NCBI GenBank assembly: GCA_025453505.1
Contig: JALOQG010000221.1
Location: 1-5,253 of the forward strand
Origin: Myxococcota bacterium
GTDB lineage: Bacteria > Myxococcota_A > UBA9160 > PR03
Direction of reading: 5' to 3'
DNA length: 5,253 nucleotides
Position numbers and translations under genes: made by a program. The stretch's first letter is position 1. Every line of letters begins with the position of its first letter. A model generated the notes under the pieces. It saw only the letters and a list, made by a program, of their open reading frames with translations. It was not told the origin of the DNA and did not search any database. Below, one piece after another: positions 1-5,011 of the stretch.

Positions 1-54
1 GACCTCGTCGCGCGCTACGTCCTACCCGCGATCGCGCACGCGCCTCTGTCGTGA
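1..54 (+). CDS. C-terminal tail of an upstream gene (partial, product unknown)
   Basis: Frame 1 is open from the window edge to a TGA at 52-54 and encodes 17 residues, starting DLVARYVLPA and ending APLS. Fifteen of the 17 codons end in G or C, the third-position bias of the clear genes here. Frame 2 over the same bases lacks that bias. The stretch is too short to show a domain, so no function is proposed. If real, the gene converges on the leftward FKBP gene, with 177 bp between the two stops, and the hairpin at 74-108 begins 20 bp after its stop. Confidence 0.45.
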   Translation, partial: DLVARYVLPAIAHAPLS

Positions 55-73
55 GGGCTCGGCCGGCGACCGA

Positions 74-108
74 CTCGATCGGTCGCGCATCGAGCGCGAC
101 CGATCGAG
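74..108. terminator. Perfect 15-bp inverted repeat, probable (bidirectional) terminator hairpin
   Basis: Arms 74-88 and 94-108 are perfectly complementary over 15 bp around a 5-base loop (ATCGA, 89-93), a very stable GC-rich stem. It lies between the stop of the gene ending at 54 and the stop of the leftward FKBP gene at 232, where a terminator shared by converging genes would sit. No T-run follows the stem on either strand, so it is not a classical intrinsic terminator. It could act as a U-less terminator, a 3'-end stabilising hairpin or a protein-binding palindrome. The inverted repeat is seen directly; the role is inferred. Confidence 0.55.
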
Positions 109-125
109 CATCGATTGCCAAGCTT

Positions 126-207
126 CCCCTGCGAGCCTGATGGGCCTCGCTCGGCTTCGGCTCGCTGCGCGCTCCGCCGCCGAGGACGGCGGCTCCGCTT
201 GCAGGGG
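126..207 (-). terminator. Complex stem-loop region downstream of the FKBP gene, possible terminator
   Basis: Bases 126-136 pair with 197-207 over 11 bp including one G-T pair. Inside is a second small stem, CCGCCG at 174-179 with CGGCGG at 187-192 around a 7-base loop. A competing local hairpin is possible at 131-150. The region starts 24 bp past the FKBP stop on the minus strand, so it would fold in the 3' end of that mRNA. There is no T-tract. Folding was judged by eye, and GC-rich spacers often offer such pairings, so the terminator role is tentative. Confidence 0.35.
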
Positions 208-231
208 CTGTACCTCGTTCGCAGCAGGGCG

Positions 232-957
232 CTACGGAGCCGGCGTCGCGTTGGACGCGGGCGGCGCCTTCACGATCTCGAGCAGCTCGACGTCGAACGC
301 GAGCGCGGCGCCGCCCTTGATCTTCGGCGGCGCGCCCCGGTCACCGTACGCGATCTCGGACGGGCAGGTGATGTGCGCCTTCTCGCCGACCTTCATGGTC
401 TGGACGGCCTCGGTCCAGCACGGGATCACGCGATCGAGCGGGAACTCGGCGGGCTCGCCGCGGTCGACCGAGGAATCGAAGACGCTGCCATCGCGCAAGG
501 TGCCGTGGTAGTGAACCTTGACGGTGTCGCTCGCGGCAGGCGAAGCACCGCTGCCTTGCTTGACGATGCGCTTCACGAGGCCCGAGGGCGTCTTCGTTGC
601 GCCCTCCGCGGCGGCCTCCTTGGCGAGGAACTCGGCCGACGCCGTCTTCTCGACCTCGGCGACCTGCGTCGCACGCGTCTGACCGAGCTGCGCGATCTTC
701 GGCGCGAACACCTGCTCGTCGACCTTCGAAGGCGTGCCTTCCATGGCGTCGCGCAGACCGGCGATCAGCACTTCGAGCTCGTCGGGGCGGATCGCGAAGC
801 GATCCAGGCTGCCCTTGAGCGTGTAGCCCATCGTGTAGAAGATCTTCTGGTCGTCGGTGTCGAGCTTCGGATCCGCCGCACGCGCGAGCGGGGCGCCGAG
901 CAGCAGCGCGGCGACGAGAGCGATTCCAGTGAAACCAACGAGACGGCAAGGCGACAT
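232..957 (-). CDS. Secreted FKBP-type peptidyl-prolyl cis-trans isomerase (FkpA/Mip-like)
   Basis: This 241-residue protein should catalyse cis-trans isomerisation of Xaa-Pro bonds and assist folding of exported proteins in the periplasm. Residues 1-27 form a signal peptide: a short basic start, a hydrophobic core (about 8-24) and an ARA|AD cleavage site. No lipobox cysteine is present, so a soluble product is expected. Residues about 35-115 resemble the helical N-terminal dimerisation region of FkpA/Mip proteins. The FKBP domain spans about 125-230 and keeps the usual pocket residues: Tyr150, Phe160-Asp161 (VFDSS), Phe172, Val177-Ile178, Trp181, Tyr204 (AYGDRG), Ile213 and Phe221. The tail is Ala/Pro-rich. 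The ATG at 955-957 is chosen because GGAGGT lies 5 bases upstream and the signal peptide starts there; the frame is open to 1110, but the extra 51 residues do not look like an exported N-terminus. The FKBP family call is firm; the closest subfamily is less so. Confidence 0.93.
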   Translation of the reverse strand: MSPCRLVGFTGIALVAALLLGAPLARAADPKLDTDDQKIFYTMGYTLKGSLDRFAIRPDELEVLIAGLRDAMEGTPSKVDEQVFAPKIAQLGQTRATQVAEVEKTASAEFLAKEAAAEGATKTPSGLVKRIVKQGSGASPAASDTVKVHYHGTLRDGSVFDSSVDRGEPAEFPLDRVIPCWTEAVQTMKVGEKAHITCPSEIAYGDRGAPPKIKGGAALAFDVELLEIVKAPPASNATPAP

Positions 958-962
958 GGAGT

Positions 963-968
963 ACCTCC
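963..968 (-). promoter_or_regulatory. Strong Shine-Dalgarno site for the FKBP gene
   Basis: On the minus strand the bases read GGAGGT, ending 5 bases before the ATG at 955-957. This near-perfect anti-16S match fixes the start and excludes the longer in-frame version of the protein. Confidence 0.85.
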
Positions 969-991
969 GGGCGGGGCAGAGTAGCCTTCGG

Positions 992-1019
992 CCCGCCGAT
1001 CGCCCGTTGCCACGGCGGG
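992..1019. promoter_or_regulatory. Inverted repeat in the divergent spacer, possible operator
   Basis: CCCGCCG (992-998) and CGGCGGG (1013-1019) are perfect 7-bp inverted arms 14 bases apart. They lie centrally in the 94-bp spacer between the leftward FKBP gene and the rightward CoA-transferase gene. The centre-to-centre distance of the arms is 21 bp, about two helical turns, as for a dimeric repressor site. The right arm abuts the candidate -35 hexamer. The arms are pure G/C in a GC-rich genome, so chance is a real alternative. Confidence 0.25.
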
Positions 1020-1035
1020 ACCTGTGTCGAAGAAT
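1007..1035 (+). promoter_or_regulatory. Candidate sigma-70-like promoter for the CoA-transferase/esterase operon
   Basis: TTGCCA (1007-1012, 4 or 5 of 6 to the -35 consensus, depending on how TTGACA is aligned) and AAGAAT (1030-1035, 4 of 6 to the -10 consensus) are separated by 17 bases. Transcription would begin near 1041-1043, giving a very short leader whose 5' end falls on the proposed ribosome-binding site. That tight fit counts against it. The host's promoter consensus is unknown. Confidence 0.25.
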
Positions 1036-1040
1036 GCGAT

Positions 1041-1045
1041 GGGAG
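1041..1045 (+). promoter_or_regulatory. Shine-Dalgarno site deciding the CoA-transferase start
   Basis: GGGAG ends 6 bases before the ATG at 1052-1054. A second in-frame ATG at 1034 would add six residues (MRWEHP) but has no comparable purine-rich site upstream, so 1052 is preferred. Confidence 0.6.
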
Positions 1046-1051
1046 CATCCG

Positions 1052-2362
1052 ATGAAAGCGCGCTCGCTCAGTCCCGCCGAAACCGCCGGATTGTTCCGGC
1101 CCGACGACACGCTCGCGGTGCCGCTCGGTCCCGGGCAGCCGACCGCGCTGCTGCACGCGCTCGGCGCACGCGACGACTGGAAGGGATTGCGCGTGCTCGG
1201 CGCGCTGCTGGTGGATCTCTTCCCGCTTTTCGCTCGCCCCGGCGTGCGGCTCTACTCGGGCTTCTACGGACCCGTCGAGCGCGCGCTCCTCCAGGCCGGA
1301 CACGACGTGCATTTCGTGCCCGCCGACTTTCGCCGCTTCTCGCATCTCGCACGCCGCATGGCGCCGCGCGTGATGGCCGTCGCGGTCGCGCCGCCCGATG
1401 CCGAGGGACGCATGAGCCTCTCGCTGCATGCCGGCGCGGCCGTCGAGGAGCTGCACCGCTGCGGCCGTGATCCCGCTCGGCTCCTGATCGCCGAGGTCAA
1501 TCCGCTCCTGCCCCGCACGCACGGGCTTCCGCCCGAGCATCCCCATGCGCTGCACGTGGACGAAGTGGACGTCGTCACGACCGGCGATCGGCCGGTGATC
1601 GCGCTGCCCGACATCCCCGCCGACGCCGCCGAGGAGCGCATCGCCGCGATCGCGCGCAGCTTCATCCCCGACGGCGCGACCTTGCAGACCGGAATCGGCG
1701 GCGTGCCGAATCACGTCGCGCAGCTGCTCGCGGAGGGATCCGGCGGCGACTACGGCATCCACTCGGAGATGTTCACCGATGGTTTGATGCAGCTGCACCG
1801 CGCGGGCAAGGTCAGCAATCGCAAGGGTGTGTACGACGGTTTCTCGGTCGCGACGTTCGCGATGGGCAGTCGCGCGCTCTACGACTGGCTCGACGGCAAC
1901 GAGGAGGTCCGCTTCCTGCCGATCGAGTTCGTCAACGAGCCGGGCCTGATCGCCCGCAATCGCCGCATGATTTCGATCAACGGCGCGCTCTCCGTGGATC
2001 TCGGCGGGCAGGTCGTCGCCGACTGCATCGGCGGCCGGCAGCACTCGGGCATCGGCGGGCACGAGGACTTCGTGACCGGCGCCGGCTATTCGCCGGAGGG
2101 CCGTTCGCTGCTCTGCCTTCCGGCCACGGCTCGCACGCCGGAGGGCATCGTGTCGCGGATCGTCGCCGGGTTCGCGCCGGGCTCGCGCGTCACCACGCCG
2201 CGTCACCAGGTGGACGTCGTGATCACCGAGTTCGGCGCCGCGGAGCTGGCCGGTCTCAGCGTCGGCGACCGCGCCGCAGCGCTGACCGAGATCGCGCATC
2301 CGGCGGTCCGCGATGCGCTGCGCGCGGGCGTCGATCCGCTGCCGCCGATCTCGGACGCGTGA
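1052..2362 (+). CDS. CoA-transferase, acetyl-CoA hydrolase/transferase family (4-hydroxybutyrate CoA-transferase-like)
   Basis: The 436-residue cytoplasmic enzyme matches the length of the Cat1/4-hydroxybutyrate CoA-transferase family, whose members move CoA from an acyl-CoA such as acetyl-CoA to a carboxylic acid through a glutamyl-CoA thioester. Visible family marks are a glycine loop QTGIGGVPN (212-220), GIHSEMFTDG (235-244) in which Glu239 is the expected catalytic residue, and a second glycine loop SGIGGHEDFVTGA (332-344). The C-terminal signature includes ITEFGAAELAGLS (391-403) and AHPAVRDAL (415-423). The N-terminal half (about 1-190) corresponds to the first of two related alpha/beta domains. 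There is no signal peptide. The acid substrate cannot be read from the sequence; acetate, butyrate, 4-hydroxybutyrate or a related acid are possible. The gene leads a two-gene unit with the esterase and is divergent from the FKBP gene. Family assignment is firm; substrate is open. Confidence 0.9.
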   Translation: MKARSLSPAETAGLFRPDDTLAVPLGPGQPTALLHALGARDDWKGLRVLGALLVDLFPLFARPGVRLYSGFYGPVERALLQAGHDVHFVPADFRRFSHLARRMAPRVMAVAVAPPDAEGRMSLSLHAGAAVEELHRCGRDPARLLIAEVNPLLPRTHGLPPEHPHALHVDEVDVVTTGDRPVIALPDIPADAAEERIAAIARSFIPDGATLQTGIGGVPNHVAQLLAEGSGGDYGIHSEMFTDGLMQLHRAGKVSNRKGVYDGFSVATFAMGSRALYDWLDGNEEVRFLPIEFVNEPGLIARNRRMISINGALSVDLGGQVVADCIGGRQHSGIGGHEDFVTGAGYSPEGRSLLCLPATARTPEGIVSRIVAGFAPGSRVTTPRHQVDVVITEFGAAELAGLSVGDRAAALTEIAHPAVRDALRAGVDPLPPISDA

Positions 2363-3466
2363 GTGGAAGAGGAGTATCCGGCGCGCGTCGCGCAGCTCGG
2401 CGGCGCCACGCTCGTCGCGCTCTCGGCGCTCGAAGTCGCAGAGCGGCGCCTGCATCCTCCGGAGTTCCCCGAGCTGCGGCGTGCGCTCTCGCTTTCGCGC
2501 GAGCGTCTCGAGCGGGCGCTCGAAGCGTTTCGCGCGGCGCAGCCGGACGACGCTGCGCTGCGCGACTTCCACGAGCACTTCGCGGCGGGCGCCACGCTCA
2601 CGCTCGAAGCCCTCGCGCGCTTCGTCGATCCCGGACCGCCGCACGAGGCGGCCATGCGGATCCTCGGCGCGCTGGGCAGCCATCGCCGCGCGCAGGCCGT
2701 GCTGTATCCGCTGCGCGAGGTGTTGCCGGCGATCGGCCGCTGGTTCCTCGAAGCGCCGCTGCGCGAGGCCGACTCCGCGCGCAGTCGCGCCATCTCGGAG
2801 AGCGCGCCGCGCCGCGATTTCGAGGTCGGCCACTTCGAGGCACCCGCGGCGCAGGCGGATCGCGGAGGGTTCTCGCTCTACGTGCCCGAGTGGTGGGACG
2901 GCGCTTCGCCGTGGCCACTCGTCGTCGCGCTGCACGGCGGATCCGGACACGGCCGCGAGTTTCTCTGGACGTGGCTGCGCGAGGCGCGCAGCCGGGGATT
3001 CGTGCTGCTCTCGCCGACGTCGCTCGGTCCGACCTGGTCGCTCGACGCGCCGGGCGTGGACGCCGCGCGGCTCGCGTCGATGGTGGACTTCGTCGCGGCG
3101 CGCTGGCCGATCGATCGCACACGCGTGCTGCTGACCGGGCTCTCGGACGGCGCCACCTTCACGCTGCTCGCGGGTCTGCTCGAAGGCGCGCCCTACGCCG
3201 CGCTCGCACCCGTCTCGGGCGTGCTCCACCCGATGAGCTTCGGGCTCGGCAATCTCGGGCGGGCGGCCGGGCGGCGCATCTACCAGGTGCACGGTGCGCT
3301 CGACTGGCTCTTCCCGGTCGCGCTCGCGCGACTCGCGCGGGACGAACTCCAACGGGCCGGCGCCGCACTCGTGTACCGCGAGATCGAGGATCTCTCGCAC
3401 ACGTATCCGCGCGAAGAGAACGCCGCGATCCTCGAGTGGTTCGATCCGGCGCTCAGGCTTCCTTGA
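2363..3466 (+). CDS. Alpha/beta-hydrolase esterase (phospholipase/carboxylesterase or PHB-depolymerase-like) with N-terminal helical region
   Basis: The 367-residue product has no signal peptide and should be a cytoplasmic serine esterase. The hydrolase domain runs from about 168 to the end. It shows the oxyanion-hole motif LHGGSG (190-195), nucleophile elbow GLSDG (259-263, Ser261), acid residue Asp314 in HGALDW (310-315) and catalytic His346 in LSHTYPRE (344-351), so the triad looks complete. Residues 1 to about 150 are rich in Ala, Arg, Glu and Leu and look all-helical; I recognise no family there. The GTG start directly follows the TGA of the CoA-transferase in the same frame. No strong ribosome-binding site precedes it (only CGGA at 2352-2355), and no credible later start is near, so coupled re-initiation is likely. 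Substrate is unknown: a short ester, lactone or hydroxyalkanoate oligomer would suit the neighbour. The tail overlaps the convergent HAD gene. Confidence 0.85.
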   Translation: MEEEYPARVAQLGGATLVALSALEVAERRLHPPEFPELRRALSLSRERLERALEAFRAAQPDDAALRDFHEHFAAGATLTLEALARFVDPGPPHEAAMRILGALGSHRRAQAVLYPLREVLPAIGRWFLEAPLREADSARSRAISESAPRRDFEVGHFEAPAAQADRGGFSLYVPEWWDGASPWPLVVALHGGSGHGREFLWTWLREARSRGFVLLSPTSLGPTWSLDAPGVDAARLASMVDFVAARWPIDRTRVLLTGLSDGATFTLLAGLLEGAPYAALAPVSGVLHPMSFGLGNLGRAAGRRIYQVHGALDWLFPVALARLARDELQRAGAALVYREIEDLSHTYPREENAAILEWFDPALRLP

Positions 3467-4202
3467 GGAGCGTCTCGAGTTCCGCGAGGTCGCCGATCGT
3501 CCAGGTGGGACGCGGACCGGCGTAGCGCGCGAGCGCGCCCGCCGGGTCCGAGACGCAGCGCGTGATCCACGCGGTGCGCATGCCGAGGGCGGCGGCACCG
3601 GCGACGTCGGCGTCTAGGTTGTCGCCGACGTGCACGACCTCCGCGGCGCGGGCGCCGAGCGCGTCGAGTACGGACTGGAAGATCTCGGGCCGCGGCTTGC
3701 GCAGGCCGTGATCGTGCGAGATCACGATCGCATCGAGGCGAGTCCGCAGGCCGGCCTCGTCGAGGATCGCCCGCGCCGTCGGCGAATGGCTGAAGTTCGA
3801 GCACAGCCCGATCCGGAAGCGCTCCTGCAGTCGCCCGAGCAGCGCGGCGTGGTGCGGAGGCGCACTCACCAGCCCGGCGAGCAAGCCCATGTGTACCTCG
3901 GTCAGGATCGCGGGCAGGGCGGGATCCCGGATCGCGAGCCGCTCGATCAGCTTCGCGAAGCGATCCTCGGTGGCGAACTCGCGTCCCTGCTCCCAGAACG
4001 TCTCCCGCCACTCGCGATCGACCTCGCGCAACGCCGTCGCGAAGGCGTCGAACCCGATCGGGTGTCGCGCGGCGAGAGCGGCGTGCAGGGCGCCGACCGT
4101 CGTGGGAATGCTGCGGCCCGCGATCTCGACGCGCGGCAGCGCGGTCATCGGAAGATCGACGAGCGTGTCGAAGAGATCGAAGGAGAGCGCGCGGACCTGC
4201 AT
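3453..4202 (-). CDS. HAD-superfamily hydrolase (haloacid dehalogenase-like)
   Basis: This 249-residue cytoplasmic protein has the four HAD motifs in order. Motif I is FDLFDTLVD (8-16, nucleophile Asp9), motif II SNFS (135-138, Ser135), motif III the lysine of LRKPRPEIF (167-175, Lys169), and motif IV HVGDNLDADVAGA (191-203, Asp194 and Asp198 for magnesium). A helical cap of the C1 type fits the roughly 110 residues between motifs I and II. Family members are mostly small-molecule phosphatases, with some dehalogenases; the substrate cannot be told. Position +2 after the nucleophile is Phe11 rather than the usual Asp of phosphatases. The ATG at 4200-4202 is chosen because motif I begins eight residues later, although no good ribosome-binding site precedes it. 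The end overlaps the convergent esterase gene by 14 bp, and the start is 29 bp from the divergent ABC operon. Confidence 0.88.
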   Translation of the reverse strand: MQVRALSFDLFDTLVDLPMTALPRVEIAGRSIPTTVGALHAALAARHPIGFDAFATALREVDREWRETFWEQGREFATEDRFAKLIERLAIRDPALPAILTEVHMGLLAGLVSAPPHHAALLGRLQERFRIGLCSNFSHSPTARAILDEAGLRTRLDAIVISHDHGLRKPRPEIFQSVLDALGARAAEVVHVGDNLDADVAGAAALGMRTAWITRCVSDPAGALARYAGPRPTWTIGDLAELETLLKEA

Positions 4203-4231
4203 GCCGCGAGATCGGATAGCATGCGCCCCGC
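4203..4231. promoter_or_regulatory. 29-bp divergent spacer between HAD and ABC transporter genes
   Basis: This short gap must carry, or share with the coding ends, start signals for genes going both ways. Neither start has a clear Shine-Dalgarno site. TAGCAT at 4217-4222 matches a -10 box in 4 of 6 positions and would place transcription start around 4229-4232, at or next to the GTG start at 4232, so a leaderless or near-leaderless ABC mRNA is possible. I see no -35 match to support it. A GCATGC palindrome at 4219-4224 recurs exactly 20 bp away at 4199-4204 over the HAD start codon. Confidence 0.3.
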
Positions 4232-5011
4232 GTGGCTGCGATCGAGCTCGATGCCGTTTCGAAACGCTGGGGCGACGCCGTCGCCGTCGCCGCGCTGAGT
4301 CTGCGGGTCGAATCGGGTTCGCTGCTCGCGCTCGTCGGCGGCTCGGGCTGCGGCAAGACGACGACGCTGCGCATGGTCAATCGCCTGATCGAGGCCGACG
4401 CCGGCGTGATCCGCATCGACGGCCGCGACGTGCGCGACGAGCCGGCGCCGCAGCTGCGCCGCCGCATCGGCTACTGCTTCCAGCAGATCGGGCTCTTCCC
4501 GCACCTGTCGGTGGCGGACAACGTCGCGCTGACGCCGCGGCTGCTCGGCTGGGACGCGGCCCGCATCGCGCGTCGCGTGGACGAGCTGCTGGCGCTCGTC
4601 GAGCTCGAGCCGCGCGCGTTCCGGGATCGTGCGCCCGCGGCGCTCTCGGGCGGACAGCAGCAGCGCGTCGCGATCGCGCGCGCGCTGGCCGCCGAGCCCG
4701 CGGTGCTGTTGATGGACGAGCCGTTCGGCGCGCTCGATCCGCTGACCCGCGACACATTGCAGGAGCGCTTCCAGGAGATCCGGCGCGTCCTCGGCGTGAC
4801 GACGCTCTTCGTCACGCACGATCTCGCCGAGGCGCTGTGCCTGGCCGACCAGATCGCCGTGCTCGAGCGCGGGCGCCTCGTGCAGAGCGGGACGCCGGCC
4901 GAGCTGCTGCGCAATCCCGCAACCGAGGGCGTCGCACGCATGGTCGCGACGCCGCGCCGCCAGGCCGCGCGTGTCGATGCATTGCTCGCCACGGCGGAGC
5001 GCGGCGCGTGA
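4232..5011 (+). CDS. ABC transporter ATP-binding protein, osmoprotectant type (glycine betaine/carnitine/choline; OpuCA/OsmV-like)
   Basis: The 259-residue ATPase should power uptake of quaternary amines or similar osmolytes from the cytoplasmic face of the inner membrane. All ABC motifs are intact: Walker A GGSGCGKT (36-43, Lys42), Q-loop FQQIGLFPH (83-91), signature LSGGQQQR (138-145), Walker B VLLMDEP (158-164, catalytic Glu163), D-loop GALDP (166-170) and H-loop THD (195-197, His196). The Q-loop, with LFPHLSVADNV following, and the MVNRLI segment after Walker A are typical of the OpuA/OpuC/Osm group. The protein ends about 60 residues after the H-loop, so it lacks the C-terminal CBS domains that sense ionic strength in OpuA-type ATPases. 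The GTG start is the only sensible one before the first beta-strand. The stop overlaps the permease start, as expected for one operon. The exact substrate is inferred from family resemblance. Confidence 0.88.
   Translation: MAAIELDAVSKRWGDAVAVAALSLRVESGSLLALVGGSGCGKTTTLRMVNRLIEADAGVIRIDGRDVRDEPAPQLRRRIGYCFQQIGLFPHLSVADNVALTPRLLGWDAARIARRVDELLALVELEPRAFRDRAPAALSGGQQQRVAIARALAAEPAVLLMDEPFGALDPLTRDTLQERFQEIRRVLGVTTLFVTHDLAEALCLADQIAVLERGRLVQSGTPAELLRNPATEGVARMVATPRRQAARVDALLATAERGA
4996..4999 (+). promoter_or_regulatory. Shine-Dalgarno site for the permease inside the ATPase gene
   Basis: GGAG within the last codons of the ATPase ends 8 bases before the GTG at 5008. It supports that GTG as the permease start and coupled translation across the GTGA overlap. 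Confidence 0.55.

Noticed and set aside
147..166. Mirror repeat as a triplex (H-DNA) element.
   Set aside because: H-DNA needs a purine-only strand; this sequence mixes purines and pyrimidines, so only the repeat itself is reported.
115..984. A 289-codon plus-strand frame opposite the FKBP gene.
   Set aside because: Its composition (Arg/Leu/Asp-rich) is a mirror of the FKBP codons, and the opposite strand has a full signal peptide, pocket residues and ribosome-binding site.
958..1110. N-terminal extension of the FKBP protein to a start at 1110.
   Set aside because: The extension would bury the signal peptide and overlap the divergent gene start; the GGAGGT before the ATG at 957 is decisive.
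2360..2362. The TGA between CoA-transferase and esterase read as selenocysteine.
   Set aside because: It falls after a complete CoA-transferase C-terminus with no catalytic context, and no evident selenocysteine-type stem-loop was seen by eye.
2359..3525. A plus-strand frame of 388 codons over the esterase in another phase.
   Set aside because: It is dominated by Arg and Ala with no motifs, while the 2363-3466 frame has a complete Ser-Asp-His triad.
341..3598. A 1085-codon open frame on the minus strand, antisense to the FKBP start region, CoA-transferase and esterase.
   Set aside because: It is Arg-rich, lacks recognisable motifs and lies opposite genes with intact catalytic motifs. Long antisense frames are expected where codon third positions are nearly all G or C.
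3280..4467. A 395-codon minus-strand frame running over the HAD and ABC ATPase genes.
   Set aside because: It spans two genes on opposite strands that both have complete family motifs, and it has low-complexity Arg-rich sequence.
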